From assembly GCA_900319835.1 (NCBI GenBank), contig ONPY01000018.1, positions 1-44,728 of the forward strand: DNA of 44,728 nt, written 5' to 3'. How positions within the stretch are numbered: position 1 is the first letter of the stretch; every line of letters starts with the position of its first letter. The DNA is from an uncultured Eubacteriales bacterium (GTDB lineage Bacteria; Bacillota_A; Clostridia; Oscillospirales; Oscillospiraceae). Made by a program: the position numbers and the translations under genes. The notes under the pieces are model-generated. The model searched no databases. It saw only the letters and a list, made by a program, of their open reading frames with translations, and was not told the DNA's origin. Shown piece by piece: positions 33,145 to 43,166 of the stretch.

Positions 33145-35183
33145 ATGAGCAACACAAGCAAACGGCTTCTGGCTCTCGCCCTGGCGCTGGTCATGGTGCT
33201 GGGTCTGGCTACGGAAGCAGCGCCCCCGCAACTCCCGCTGCCACCGCAGCCCCTGCCGCCCCTGCCGCCCCCGCCGCGGAAGCCAACACCTCTGTCGAAC
33301 CGGAAGCTGCCGGCCCCGACACCTTCTCCATGATCGACAACTTTGACATCACCACCCTGGACTATGTTTACAACAACAAGTCCTCGAACGGTGACTACAC
33401 CTCGAACTTCATTGAGGGTCTGCTGACCCAGGATCCCCACGGCAAGCTGGTCGCCGGCATGGCCAAGGAGTGGTCCGCCAATGACGATGCCTCCGAGTGG
33501 ACCTTCACCATCCGCGACGACGCGGTGTGGTCCACCAGCAGCGGCGAGGAGTACGACGCCGTCACCGCCGAGGACTTTGTCACCGGTCTGAAGCACGCGG
33601 CCGACTCCAAGTCTGAGACCCTGGGCCTGGTCGCCGATCTGATCGTGGGCCTGCGCGCCTACTCCGAAGGCACCGGCACCTGGGAAGACGTCGGCATCAA
33701 GGCCGACGGCGACAAGCTGGTCTACACCCTGACCGGCCCCTGCGGCTACTTCGACGGCATGACCACCTACTCCATCCTCTTCCCCATCAACGCGGAGTTC
33801 CTGGAGTCCAAGGGCTCTGACTTCGGCGCCGTGCAGCCCGACTCCATCCTGTACAACGGCTGCTACATCCTCTCCTCTCTGGTTCCCTCCCAGGAAGTGC
33901 GCTTTGACGCCAACCCCAACTACTACGACGCCGGCAACGTGCATGTGCAGCACGTGGTCGTGACCTACACCAACGGTGAGGATCCCGCCCAGGGCTTCAA
34001 CATGTTCGTCAACGGCGAGACCACCTACACCACCATCAACGGCTCCCTGCCCGACGTGGTCGCCAAGGCCGACGAGCTCTACGCCGACAACCAGTACAAG
34101 AGCCTGACCACCTCCACCTCCTACTGGGGCGCCTTCAACTGGGACCGCCGCATGTACAACCTGTACAACGACCCCTCCGTCTCCACCACCTCCAAGACCT
34201 CTGACGCGCAGAAGGAAGACACCCGCAACGCCATCCTCAACGCCAACTTCCGCCGCGCCGTCTACGCCGCCTACTCCGCTCACGCCGTTGAGGCCATCAC
34301 CCAGGGCGAGGACCGCGCTGACGACGTGCTGCGCAACACCCTCGTCCCCTACACCTTCGCCACCACGTCTGACGGCCGCTCCTACGGCTCCATCGTCACC
34401 AAGTACGTGGAGGAGCTGGTGCCTGAGTACGCCGGCATCGACCTGAACGACGGCCATGACGCCTGGTACAGCCCCGAGCGCGCCGTCGCCTTCGCTGAGA
34501 AGGCCAAGGAAGAGCTGGGCGACACCATCAGCGAGTGGCCTGTCCACCTGGACGTGCCCGTCTACGCCTCCTCCGAGAACCAGAAGAACATGCAGCTGGC
34601 CATGCAGAAGGCCATTGAAGACGCCATCGGAGATTACGTCAAGGTCGACCTCCAGTTCCTGGAAGGCGACTCCAGCGTCTACTACTCCGCCTTCTACAAT
34701 CAGCCCGACGGCGTGTCCAACTCCATCGACATGGTCTTCGGCGCCGGCTGGGGCCCCGACTACGGCGATCCTCTGACCTACATCCACTGCTTTGACATCC
34801 ACGACGGCGACATGCTCAACTACTCCGGCATCAACTATGAGAGCCAGGGTCAGGACGCCGAGCAGAAGGCCGTTCTGGAGCAGCTGGGTCTGACCGACAT
34901 CCAGGCCGTTGTCGACCAGGCCGTCCTCGCCACCGGCGACGAGCGCATCGAGCTCTTTGCCCAGGCCGAGGCCATGCTGCTCACCCAGGGCATCCTGCGT
35001 CCCTTCTCCACCAGCGGCGCCTCCCTCACCGTGAGCAAGGTCGTCCCCTTCACCGCCGCCTACGGCCTCTACGGCCAGGCCTCCTACAACCGCATTCCCT
35101 ACTTCAAGTACATGCAGCTGCAGGATACTCCCGTCCTTGCCGCGGATTACGAAGCCGCCAAGGCTGCCTGGCTGGAGGGCTGA
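33145..35183 (+). pseudogene. amiA: oligopeptide-binding protein AmiA/OppA, frameshifted at the lipobox
   Basis: A lipoprotein-type signal (MSNTSKRLLALALALVMVLGLA) starts at 33145 after AGGAGG. Its frame goes wrong at about 33210: it continues as a proline-rich nonsense tail to 33333. The other frame, entered at 33210, reads YGSSAPATPAATAAP then a full family 5 binding domain (VYNNKSSNGDYTSNFIEGLL, AGWGPDYGDPL) to 35183. The expected LAACGSS would be restored by four extra bases and one substitution. Total length fits Streptococcus AmiA (about 659 residues). Either the lipobox was lost by slippage in TGCCTGC or the consensus is wrong. Its permease and ATPase genes are intact. Confidence 0.88.
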
Positions 35184-35226
35184 TCCCTTTACCGGGCTGA
35201 TCCCATCGCACTGACCAAGTAAACAA

Positions 35227-35267
35227 GGGGGAGCCAGACGACAGCTTCTCTGGCTCCCCCGCTTTTT
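35227..35267 (+). terminator. terminator-like hairpin between amiA and amiC
   Basis: A perfect 12-bp stem (GGGGGAGCCAGA and complement) with a 10-base loop and GCTTTTT tail, directly before the amiC ribosome site. A partial terminator here would make binding protein in excess of the membrane parts. Confidence 0.85.
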
Positions 35268-35288
35268 CAAAAGGAGGCGACACCTTCT

Positions 35289-36788
35289 GTGGGAAAAGGA
35301 TATATCTGGAAGCGGCTGCTGCGGTCGCTCCTCTCCATTTTGATCATCATGCTCATCGTGTTCACCATGATTTTCACCATGGTGCCGCGGGAGAATATCT
35401 TTTTTGAAGACAGTACCTATCGCAAGCTGAGCAGCAAATCCGACGACAAGACGGAGTATGTCTATTCCACCTGGCAGAAGCTGGGCTACCTGGACTACGT
35501 CCGCATCAACGACTATTGTCTCACCCTCTATGAGGCCGGCAGCCCCGAGATGGCGTCGGCCGTGGAACCCGACTCCCCGGAGAGTCGGGATTTCGTCCGC
35601 ATCTACACCGAAAAGGGATACACCGTGGAGAGCTTCCTTGGCAGCGGGCGCTACTACGCCTACAAGGACGTGCCGGTGCTCAAGCGCATGGGCACCTGGC
35701 TCAGCCATCTGCTGGTGATCGACACCCCCTGGTCGGTTCAGGACGAGAATAACCCGGATCTTCCGCGCTCGCTCTCTCTGGGGCGGACGCCTTCCGGCGG
35801 CGCCGCGCTCATCGGCAGCGGCACCACCCATAAATATCTGCTGTACACCGACAGCCACTTCCCCTGGCTGCACCAGAACATCATCAAGCTGAACTTCGGC
35901 ACCTCCTACCCCACCTATCAGGGGCTGGACGTGATGCGCGTTCTGTTCCAGTCCCAGGGCACGGAGGTCAAACGGCACGTCACCTTTGAGACCGGCTATG
36001 AGACCGAGTCCGGCATCAACTTCGGCACGCTCAAATACAAAAGTGTGCTGGACCGGATGGACCGGAAAAAGTTTGCCGACAACTACGCCGACTTTGAGGT
36101 CTTCCGCAGCCAGCCCTCCATGATCGGCACCTCCTTCATCATGGGTATTTTCGCCATGGCGCTGGCCTATTTTCTGGGTCTGCCCATCGGCGTGCTGATG
36201 GCCCGGCGCAAGGACAAGCTGGCGGACAAGCTGGGCATGGTATACATCATCTTCATCATCGCCGTGCCGTCGCTGGCGTATATCTATCTGTTCCGCTACT
36301 TTGGCACCACGCTGTTCAATCTGCCCTCCGTGTTCACCACCTACGGGCCGGAGGACATCCGCTCCTGGATCCTGCCGGTCATCTCCCTGGCCCTGCCCTC
36401 CATCGCAAGTCTGATGCTCTGGACCCGACGCTACGTCGTCGACCAGATGAGCGCGGACTACGTGAAGTTTGCCAAGGCCAAGGGTCTGAACCAGCGGGAG
36501 ATCTTCAACGGCCACATCTTCAAAAACGCCGTCATCCCCATCGCCCAGGGCATCCCCGCGTCCCTGGCCGGGTGCATCACCGGCGCCATCATCACCGAGG
36601 CCATCTACTCCGTCGGCGGCATGGGCAAGATGCTGCCCAGTGCCATCAAGCAGTACAACAACGTCATGATCGTGGCGCTGGCGTTTCTGTTCTCCACGGT
36701 GTCGGTGCTGTCGGTGCTCGCGGGCGACATCGTGCTGACCAAGGTCGATCCGCGGATTTCTCTCAGTGAGAAGGCAGGGAGGTCGTAA
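35289..36788 (+). CDS. amiC: oligopeptide permease, AmiC type
   Basis: 499 residues, much longer than ordinary OppB (about 310) and equal to pneumococcal AmiC. Helix 1 (LLSILIIMLIVFTMIFTM) is followed by an extracytoplasmic insert of about 240 residues (roughly 32-270). Then come the usual helices and the EAA loop FAKAKGLNQREIFNGHIFKN near 400. It begins with GTG at 35289, 11 bases after AGGAGG. It overlaps amiD by one base (TAATG). The insert may shape docking of the binding protein. It forms the channel with AmiD. Confidence 0.93.
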   Translation: MGKGYIWKRLLRSLLSILIIMLIVFTMIFTMVPRENIFFEDSTYRKLSSKSDDKTEYVYSTWQKLGYLDYVRINDYCLTLYEAGSPEMASAVEPDSPESRDFVRIYTEKGYTVESFLGSGRYYAYKDVPVLKRMGTWLSHLLVIDTPWSVQDENNPDLPRSLSLGRTPSGGAALIGSGTTHKYLLYTDSHFPWLHQNIIKLNFGTSYPTYQGLDVMRVLFQSQGTEVKRHVTFETGYETESGINFGTLKYKSVLDRMDRKKFADNYADFEVFRSQPSMIGTSFIMGIFAMALAYFLGLPIGVLMARRKDKLADKLGMVYIIFIIAVPSLAYIYLFRYFGTTLFNLPSVFTTYGPEDIRSWILPVISLALPSIASLMLWTRRYVVDQMSADYVKFAKAKGLNQREIFNGHIFKNAVIPIAQGIPASLAGCITGAIITEAIYSVGGMGKMLPSAIKQYNNVMIVALAFLFSTVSVLSVLAGDIVLTKVDPRISLSEKAGRS

Positions 36789-37711
36789 TGGATAACGAGA
36801 ACAATCTGTTTGAGTTTGCTGCCTTCGACGAACTCGAATCCGAACATATCGCCGCCCCGCGCTATTCCTACTGGAAGAGCGTGTGGCGCACCTTCTTCAA
36901 GGACAAGTTCACCGTGGCCGTGGCGATCCTGCTGCTGTTCATCATCGGCTTTGCCCTGATCCAGCCCATGGTGTCCGGCTACAGCCCCATCGTCACCCCC
37001 AACATCAACAACGCCGACATGAAGTTCCTCAAGCCCGGGCCCGGCCACATCTTCGGCACCGACCACGTGGGCAACGAGGTCTTTGATGCCGTCTGGGCCG
37101 GCGCGCGCAACTCCATCATCATCAGCTTCGTCTGCACCTTCATCAACATGCTCGTCGGCATCCCCATCGGGGCGCTGTGGGGCTTCTCCAAGCGGATGGA
37201 CCGCTGGATGATCGAGGTGTACAACGTGGTCTCCAACATTCCCTTCCTGCTGCTGGCGATGATTTTGTCCTATGTGCTGGGCGCGGGCATGCGCTCGCTG
37301 ATCATCACCATGACATGTACGGAGTGGATCTTCGTGGCCTACTTCATCCGCACCCAGGTCATGATCATCCGTGACCGGGAGTACAACATGGCCTCCAAGT
37401 GTCTCGGCACCGGGACCTGGACCATGATTATGAAGAACATCCTGCCCTATCTCATCTCCGTCATCATGACCTATGTGTCCCGGCAGATCCCCTCGCTGAT
37501 CTCCTACGAGGTGTTCCTGTCCTACATGGGTCTGGGGCTTGGCACCACCAACGCCTCTCTGGGCCAGTCCATCTCCATGTACACCTCGTACATGAACGGC
37601 TACCCCCACCTGTTCTGGATCCCCGTGGGCGTGCTGGCCATCATCTCCATCTCCCTGTATATCGTGGGTCAGAAGCTGGCGGACGCCGCCGACCCGCGCA
37701 CACACATGTAA
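36788..37711 (+). CDS. amiD: oligopeptide permease, AmiD/OppC type
   Basis: 307 residues, like AmiD (308). A charged N-terminal tail precedes helix 1 (FTVAVAILLLFIIGFALI), followed by the hallmark FGTDHVGNEVFDAVWAGAR, EAA loop ASKCLGTGTWTMIMKNILPY and LSYMGLGLGTTNASLG. Partner of AmiC in the membrane. Its start codon overlaps the amiC stop by one base, so the two are translationally coupled. Confidence 0.94.
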   Translation: MDNENNLFEFAAFDELESEHIAAPRYSYWKSVWRTFFKDKFTVAVAILLLFIIGFALIQPMVSGYSPIVTPNINNADMKFLKPGPGHIFGTDHVGNEVFDAVWAGARNSIIISFVCTFINMLVGIPIGALWGFSKRMDRWMIEVYNVVSNIPFLLLAMILSYVLGAGMRSLIITMTCTEWIFVAYFIRTQVMIIRDREYNMASKCLGTGTWTMIMKNILPYLISVIMTYVSRQIPSLISYEVFLSYMGLGLGTTNASLGQSISMYTSYMNGYPHLFWIPVGVLAIISISLYIVGQKLADAADPRTHM

Positions 37712-37723
37712 GGGGGCGCACGC

Positions 37724-38794
37724 ATGGAAGAGAAAAAGATCGTTCTGTCCGCAAAGGACGTGGAAGTGAAGTTCAGAGTCCGCGACAACTACCTCACGGC
37801 CATCCGGGGCGTGTCCCTGGATCTGTACGAGGGGGAGACCTTTGCCATCGTGGGCGAGAGCGGCTCCGGCAAATCCGTGTTCACCAAGACCTTCACCGGC
37901 ATGCTGGAATCCAACGGCTCCGTGACCCGCGGCTCCGTGATGTTCCACGGCAAGGATCTGACCAAGCTGAAGACCGACAAGGACTGGGAGGGCATCCGCG
38001 GCGCGAAGATCGCCACCATTTTTCAGGATCCCATGACCTCCCTCAACCCCATCCGCACCATCGGCTCCCAGATCACCGAGGTCATCGAGAAACACCAGGG
38101 CATTTCCAAAGCCGAGGCCAAGGCCCAGGCCATCGAACTGATGGAGCGTGTGGGCATCAAAAATGCCGCCGACCGCTTCGATGAATACCCGTTTCAGTAT
38201 TCCGGCGGTATGCGGCAGCGCATCGTCATTGCCATCGCCCTGTCCTGCCACCCGGAGATCCTGATCTGCGACGAGCCGACCACGGCCCTGGACGTGACCA
38301 TCCAGGCGCAGATCATCTCCCTGATCCGGGATCTGCAGAAAGAGCTGAAGTTTACAACGTTGTATATCACCCACGATCTGGGCGTTGTGGCCAACGTGGC
38401 CGACCGGGTGGGCGTCATGTACGGCGGCCAGATCATCGAGTACGGCACGGTGGAGGAGATCTTCTTCGATCCCCGCCATCCCTACACCTGGGCCCTGCTG
38501 TCCAGTCTGCCCCAGCTCGGCGTGAAGGGGCAGGAGCTCTACTACATCACGGGCACGCCCCCCTCCCTCTACAACGAGATCAAGGGCGACGCCTTTGCCC
38601 CGCGCAACGAGCACGCCCTGAAGATCGACTTCGTGCAGGAGCCGCCCTTCTTCCGGGTCAGCGACACCCACTTTGCCAAGACCTGGCTGCTCGATCCCCG
38701 GGCGCCCAAGCTGGAAAAGCCGGAGGTCATCCGGGATCTGCACGAAAAGATCAGACAAATGACGGATAAGGGAGGTGCCTTCCATGTCGAATGA
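37724..38794 (+). CDS. amiE: oligopeptide ABC ATPase, AmiE/OppD type
   Basis: 356 residues with Walker [14 protein letters not shown]-loop [15 protein letters not shown], signature [15 protein letters not shown], Walker [16 protein letters not shown]-loop ITHDLGVV and the OppD C-terminal domain. It is complete and provides the reference for what is missing from the first oppD. It energises AmiCD together with AmiF. Start follows AAGGGGGCGCACGC. Confidence 0.95.
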   Translation: MEEKKIVLSAKDVEVKFRVRDNYLTAIRGVSLDLYEGETFAIVGESGSGKSVFTKTFTGMLESNGSVTRGSVMFHGKDLTKLKTDKDWEGIRGAKIATIFQDPMTSLNPIRTIGSQITEVIEKHQGISKAEAKAQAIELMERVGIKNAADRFDEYPFQYSGGMRQRIVIAIALSCHPEILICDEPTTALDVTIQAQIISLIRDLQKELKFTTLYITHDLGVVANVADRVGVMYGGQIIEYGTVEEIFFDPRHPYTWALLSSLPQLGVKGQELYYITGTPPSLYNEIKGDAFAPRNEHALKIDFVQEPPFFRVSDTHFAKTWLLDPRAPKLEKPEVIRDLHEKIRQMTDKGGAFHVE

Positions 38795-39752
38795 AAACGC
38801 GGACAGAGAGGTCATTCTGTCCGTCCGGCATGTGGACATTTCCTTTGAGGTCGGACATAAAAAGAAATTCGACGCCGTAAAAGACGCGAATTTCGACATC
38901 TATAAGGGGGAGACCTTCGCCCTGGTGGGCGAATCCGGCTCCGGCAAGACCACCCTGGGCCGCGCCATTCTGCGCATCAACCCCTGCAGCGCGGGCGAGA
39001 TCCTCTTTGAGGGCAAGCGCATCTCCGGCAAGATCTCCCGGGAGGAGGACCGCAACGTGGTCCGGAACATCCAGATGATCTTCCAGGATCCCGCCGCCTC
39101 CCTCAACGAGCGCGCCACCATCGAGTACTGCATCTCCGAGGGCCTGTACAACTTCCACCTGTACAAGGACGAGGCGGACCGCATCGCGAAGGTGGACCGC
39201 GCCCTGGAGAGCGTGGGCCTGCTGCCCGAGCACAAGTCCCGCTATCCCCATGAGTTCTCCGGCGGCCAGCGCCAGCGCGTGGGCATCGCCCGGGCCATGA
39301 TCATGGACCCGAAGTTCATCGTGGCCGACGAGCCCATCTCCGCCCTGGACGTGTCCATCCGCGCCCAGGTGCTGAACCTGATGAACCGGCTGAAGGCGGA
39401 GAAGAATCTCACGTACCTCTTCATCGCCCACGATCTGTCTGTGGTGCGCTTCATCGCGGACCGCATCGCGGTCATCCATCTGGGCCGGATCGTGGAGATC
39501 GCAGACTCCGAGACGCTGTTCCGCTATCCCATTCACCCCTATACCGTCTCCCTGCTCTCCGCCGTGCCCATGCCCGACCCCGTTGTGGAGAAGACCCGGC
39601 GGCACATCGTGTACGATCCCTCCCAGCTGGAGCAGACCGACGAAAAGCGCGAGCTGCGTGAGCTCCGCCCCGGCCACTTCGTTCTCGCCACCGAGAAGGA
39701 ATTTGCCGGCTACGAGGAGAAGATCAGCACCATGGAGCGGGAGGGCCGTTAA
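38784..39752 (+). CDS. amiF: oligopeptide ABC ATPase, AmiF/OppF type
   Basis: 322 residues: Walker [11 protein letters not shown]-loop [15 protein letters not shown], signature [15 protein letters not shown], Walker [16 protein letters not shown]-loop IAHDLSVV. The start at 38784 follows GGGAGGTGCCTTCC and lies 11 bases inside amiE; an in-frame GTG at 38775 overlaps the ribosome site. It is the last gene of the A-C-D-E-F operon. Its stop overlaps the stop of the convergent membrane gene by four bases. Confidence 0.95.
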   Translation: MSNENADREVILSVRHVDISFEVGHKKKFDAVKDANFDIYKGETFALVGESGSGKTTLGRAILRINPCSAGEILFEGKRISGKISREEDRNVVRNIQMIFQDPAASLNERATIEYCISEGLYNFHLYKDEADRIAKVDRALESVGLLPEHKSRYPHEFSGGQRQRVGIARAMIMDPKFIVADEPISALDVSIRAQVLNLMNRLKAEKNLTYLFIAHDLSVVRFIADRIAVIHLGRIVEIADSETLFRYPIHPYTVSLLSAVPMPDPVVEKTRRHIVYDPSQLEQTDEKRELRELRPGHFVLATEKEFAGYEEKISTMEREGR

Positions 39753-40111
39753 AGGACCCCGTAGGCGAGGACCCCCGCGGCAAACAGATACACCAGTCCC
39801 AGAAAGAGAGGATAGTTGAAGGCTGCCTCTCTTTCTTCTTTTCTGTTGGCCCGGTAGGTCCGGTAGCTCTGCCGGTCCCCTCTGAGGCCGCGCCGGAACA
39901 CATAGCCGGACACGTCCAGATCGCCCCGGAGGGCCAGCGCATAGACGATCCCGCACACCGTGAGCACCAGGGCGATGACGGTGAGCGCGTCGGTGAAGGC
40001 CAAAAGCGCGCCGCGGGGCGCCGAAAGGGCTTTGTAGACCGGATAGGCCAGCGTGACGGCCAGATGCGCCGTCAGTGTGCCCGCCCGGATATTTTGAAAT
40101 CGTCTGAGCAT
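39749..40111 (-). CDS. small membrane protein (DUF3899-like), function unknown
   Basis: 120 residues with three hydrophobic helices (about 14-30, 40-60 and 98-118). A charged cytoplasmic segment lies between the second and third ([20 protein letters not shown]). It resembles DUF3899 proteins by general pattern only. It is monocistronic and convergent with the ami operon. Its GGGAGG ribosome site is about 12 bases from the ATG. Confidence 0.65.
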   Translation of the reverse strand: MLRRFQNIRAGTLTAHLAVTLAYPVYKALSAPRGALLAFTDALTVIALVLTVCGIVYALALRGDLDVSGYVFRRGLRGDRQSYRTYRANRKEEREAAFNYPLFLGLVYLFAAGVLAYGVL

Positions 40112-40204
40112 CGTGCAGCCGAGCCTCCCAGCGGATTGTCATTTGCCCCATCATAGCAGATCGCCGCCCTGCGCGTCAACCGGGCGCAGATGTGCAAAAA
40201 CTGC

Positions 40205-40233
40205 TTGACTTCCGGCCGCGGCAATGCTAATAT
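40205..40233 (+). promoter_or_regulatory. rpsO promoter
   Basis: TTGACT (40205-40210), 17-base spacer, TAATAT (40228-40233). The leader is about 106 bases. Confidence 0.8.
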
Positions 40234-40261
40234 ATCGGAGTACGCGCCCGCAGTCTGCGCG

Positions 40262-40299
40262 ATGGGGTTGCCGCCGAAGCGGCGTCCTTTCCGCCCCAT
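40262..40299 (+). promoter_or_regulatory. structured rpsO leader, candidate S15 autoregulatory site
   Basis: Outer stem ATGGGG/CCCCAT with a nested GCCGC-CGAA-GCGGC hairpin and an internal loop, upstream of the rpsO ribosome site. Leaders of rpsO are often bound by S15 itself; this one does not obviously match the E. coli pseudoknot, so the assignment is inference from position and structure. Confidence 0.4.
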
Positions 40300-40345
40300 G
40301 GCCCGGATCGCAGGGTATAGCTAACCTTGAAAGGAGTTTTTCACC

Positions 40346-40612
40346 ATGATCACCAAAGAAGTCAAGACCCAGGTCATCTCCGAGAACGCCACCCACGAGG
40401 GCGACACCGGTTCTCCCGAGGTCCAGATCGCCATTCTCACCCAGCGCATCCGTGAGCTGACCGCTCACCTCAAGCAGCATCCCAACGACGACCACAGCCG
40501 TCTGGGCATGTACAAGATGGTCGGCAAGCGCCGCCGTCTGCTCGACTACCTGGCCAAGAAGGATATCGAGCGTTACCGCGCTATCATCGCCAAGCTGGGC
40601 ATCCGCAAGTAA
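40346..40612 (+). CDS. rpsO: 30S ribosomal protein S15
   Basis: 88 residues, standard length. [22 protein letters not shown] and [22 protein letters not shown] are the conserved 16S-binding helices. It binds the central domain of 16S rRNA early in 30S assembly. The start follows AAAGGAG. It lies upstream of pnp, as in many bacteria, but a terminator and a structured repeat separate them here. Confidence 0.98.
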   Translation: MITKEVKTQVISENATHEGDTGSPEVQIAILTQRIRELTAHLKQHPNDDHSRLGMYKMVGKRRRLLDYLAKKDIERYRAIIAKLGIRK

Positions 40613-40665
40613 GCTTGCCTGCCCGCCCCGCGAAAGCGCTTCTGAAGGGTATGAAGGTTTTTTCG

Positions 40666-40702
40666 TCCGGGGACAAGTGAATACTGTCCCCGGATTCTTT
40701 TT
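40666..40702 (+). terminator. terminator after rpsO
   Basis: A 10-bp stem TCCGGGGACA/TGTCCCCGGA, 9-base loop and TTCTTTTT tail. Confidence 0.88.
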
Positions 40703-40890
40703 CGATCAAAAGGCCAAGCCTTTTGATCGAGCCTTTGCACTCCGCTCAGCGCACTCGCCCCTGCGGGGCTCGCACGTTCGCTCCGCGAGAAGTGTTTTTT
40801 GTCAGGCGCGTTAAATGAGCGTCCAAATCTTTGATTTGGCTAACGCGAATTTACACCTCAGGTGGTCCTGACAAAAAACGAATTTGAATT
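40702..40890 (+). repeat. composite stem-loop element, copy A (between rpsO and pnp)
   Basis: Parts in order: a 13-bp hairpin with CAA loop (40702-40730); a GC-rich segment with GCACTCGC and GCTCGCAC (to about 40790); then a 13-bp stem GTTTTTTGTCAGG (40794-40806) pairing with 40867-40879, ending in AATTTGAATT. The loop of the last stem holds the 54-base element. Copy B at 43167-43290 has the same order of parts but lacks the 54-base insert. Confidence 0.8.
40811..40864 (+). repeat. 54-base structured element, copy 1
   Basis: Forms nested pairing: TAAAT/ATTTA (positions 2-6 with 39-43), GCGT/ACGC, and CCAAATC-TTT-GATTTGG. It matches the reverse strand of 13927-13980 at 47 of 54 positions. It sits precisely inside the loop of the last stem of composite element A and is absent from element B. 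Confidence 0.8.
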
Positions 40891-40944
40891 GCTTTCGCCG
40901 CGCGAAAGAACAGTATACCAAACACAGACCGGCTTTCCGTATTT

Positions 40945-41030
40945 GAAAAAACGCCCGCACGGGCGTGTTCCCGCAGCAGCCCCTGCGGACGCTTTTCCAA
41001 GTACTGAGGGCAGGGACGTGTAAAAAGATA
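40945..41030 (+). promoter_or_regulatory. pnp leader with two small hairpins
   Basis: ACGCCC-GCAC-GGGCGT (about 40951-40966) and CCGCAG-CAGCCC-CTGCGG (about 40970-40990) precede the pnp ribosome site AAGGAG. Stem-loops before pnp are known in other bacteria to mediate RNase-dependent autoregulation; here that is inference. I see no convincing pnp promoter. Confidence 0.4.
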
Positions 41031-41042
41031 AGGAGAATCCCC

Positions 41043-43160
41043 ATGATCATTACCAACAAGCAGTTCCCCAACTACCGCAAGTTTGAGATGATGTACGAGG
41101 GCCGCCCCCTGTCCATGGAGGTCGGCAAGCTGGCAGAGCTCTGCAACGCCGCCGTGCTTGTCAAGTACGGTGAGACCACCGTGCTCGTCACCTGCACCGC
41201 CTCCGCCCGCCCCAAGGACGGCATCGACTACTTTCCCCTCGCCGTGGACTTCAACGAGAAGCTCTACGCCGTCGGCCGCATCCCCGGCAGCTTCATGCGC
41301 CGTGAGGGCAAGCCCAGCCTGCCCGCCGTGCTGGCCTCCCGTCTGATCGACCGCCCCATGCGCCCGCTCTTCCCCTCCGACCTGCGCAACGACGTGGTCA
41401 TCGCCTGCGAAGTGCTGTCCGTCGACCGCGACTGCAGCCCGGAGATCACCGCCATGATCGGCGCCTCCGCCGCCGTCTCCATCTCCGACGTGCCCTTCAA
41501 CGGCCCCATTGCCGGCATCGTGCTGGGCTGGGACGGTGAGAAGTACCTCTTCAACCCCACCAAGGCCGAGCGTGAGCGCAACCGCATGATCACCACCATC
41601 GCCGCCACCCACAAGAAGATCGTCATGATCGAGTCCGAGGCCGACCAGGTCCCCGACGACGTGATGTACGAGGGCATCGTCCAGGCGCACGAGCACCTGC
41701 AGCCCGTGCTGGATCTCATCGACCAGATGGTCGCCGAGATCGGCAAGCCCAAGTTTGAGTACGAGCACGCCTCCTTCGACGAGGAGCTGTTCAACAAGCT
41801 CGTGGAGAATGAGTTTGAGTCCATGGAGTACTGCATGGATACCGACGACAAGAACGTCCGCGAGGCCCGCGTCAACGACTGGATCACCATGGTCGAGGAG
41901 AAGTACGGCGAGGAGCATCCCGACATGATGCAGTACATGGAGGAGATCCTCTACAAGCTGCAGAAGAAGGTCGTCAAGAAGTGGCTGCTGGCCGGCAAGC
42001 GTGTCGACGGCCGCCAGATGAACGAGATCCGCCCGCTGGCCGCCGAGGTCGGCGTTCTGCCCGTGGTACACGGCTCCGGCCTGTTCACCCGCGGTCAGAC
42101 CCAGGTGCTCTCCATCGCCACTCTCTCCACCCTGGCCGATGCCCAGAAGCTGGACACCATCTGGGAAGAGGACTCCAAGCGCTTCATGCACCACTACAAC
42201 ATGCCCTCCTACTCCACCGGCGAGGCCCGTGCCAGCCGCTCCACCAACCGCCGCGAGTACGGCCACGGCGCGCTGGTCGAGAAGGCCCTTGAGTCCGTGA
42301 TCCCCGACGTGGAGGACTTCCCCTACGCCATCCGCGTCGTCTCCGAGGTGCTCTCCTCCAACGGCTCCACCTCCCAGGGCTCCATCTGCGGCACCACCCT
42401 GGCCCTCATGGACGCCGGCGTGCCCATCAAGGCCCCTGTGGCCGGCATCTCCTGCGGCCTGATCCAGGACGGCGACGACTTCACCACCTTCATCGACATC
42501 CAGGGCGTGGAGGACTTCCACGGCGAGATGGACTTCAAGGTGGCCGGCACCAAGCAGGGCATTACCGCCATCCAGATGGACCTCAAGAACGACGGCCTCA
42601 AGCATGAGATCGTCAAGGAAGCCTTTGCCATCACCAAGGAGGCCCGCTTCCAGATCCTCGACTGCATCCTGCTCAAGGCCATTGCCGAGCCGCGCAAGGA
42701 GCTGGCGAAGACCGCCCCCAAGATGATCCAGATGAAGATCAACCCCGACAAGATCCGCGAGGTCATCGGCTCCGGCGGCAAGGTCATCCAGAAGATCACC
42801 GCCGACACCGGCTGCAAGATCGACATCAACGACGACGGCACCATCTTCATCGCCTCCTCCGATATTGAGGCCTGCCGCGCCGCCCGCAAGACCATCGAGG
42901 ACATCTGCTTCGAGCCCGAGGTGGGCGCCCTGTACTACGGCAAGGTCAGCAACATCCGCTCCGACTTCGGCGCCTGGGTGGAGCTGGCTCCCGGCAAGGA
43001 CGGCCTGGTCAAGATCAAGGATCTCGAGTTCAAGCGCACAGAAAAGGTCGAGGACGTGCTCAAGGTCGGCGACATGACCTGGGTCAAGGTCGTCAACATC
43101 GGTCCCCGCGGCATCGATCTCAGCCGCAAGGACGCTCTCAGAGAGCGCGGCGAAGCGTAA
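41043..43160 (+). CDS. pnp: polyribonucleotide nucleotidyltransferase (PNPase)
   Basis: 705 residues: two RNase PH-like domains (the second with STSQGSICGTTLALMDAGV and DFHGEMDFKVAGTKQG, the catalytic Asp region), a linking helical domain, a KH domain with IREVIGSGGKVIQKI and an S1 domain with LYYGKVSNIRSDFGAWVEL ending at IDLSRKDAL. It degrades RNA 3' to 5' by phosphorolysis in the degradosome or alone. The ATG at 41043 follows AAGGAGAATCCCC; the frame is open further upstream, but without a ribosome site. Confidence 0.98.
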   Translation: MIITNKQFPNYRKFEMMYEGRPLSMEVGKLAELCNAAVLVKYGETTVLVTCTASARPKDGIDYFPLAVDFNEKLYAVGRIPGSFMRREGKPSLPAVLASRLIDRPMRPLFPSDLRNDVVIACEVLSVDRDCSPEITAMIGASAAVSISDVPFNGPIAGIVLGWDGEKYLFNPTKAERERNRMITTIAATHKKIVMIESEADQVPDDVMYEGIVQAHEHLQPVLDLIDQMVAEIGKPKFEYEHASFDEELFNKLVENEFESMEYCMDTDDKNVREARVNDWITMVEEKYGEEHPDMMQYMEEILYKLQKKVVKKWLLAGKRVDGRQMNEIRPLAAEVGVLPVVHGSGLFTRGQTQVLSIATLSTLADAQKLDTIWEEDSKRFMHHYNMPSYSTGEARASRSTNRREYGHGALVEKALESVIPDVEDFPYAIRVVSEVLSSNGSTSQGSICGTTLALMDAGVPIKAPVAGISCGLIQDGDDFTTFIDIQGVEDFHGEMDFKVAGTKQGITAIQMDLKNDGLKHEIVKEAFAITKEARFQILDCILLKAIAEPRKELAKTAPKMIQMKINPDKIREVIGSGGKVIQKITADTGCKIDINDDGTIFIASSDIEACRAARKTIEDICFEPEVGALYYGKVSNIRSDFGAWVELAPGKDGLVKIKDLEFKRTEKVEDVLKVGDMTWVKVVNIGPRGIDLSRKDALRERGEA

Positions 43161-43166
43161 TTTCTT

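Noticed and set aside
33145..33333. A separate small secreted proline-rich protein
   Set aside because: Its start is a lipoprotein signal, and the proline-rich tail is the out-of-frame reading of the Ala/Pro linker of the adjoining binding protein. A frameshift explains it better.
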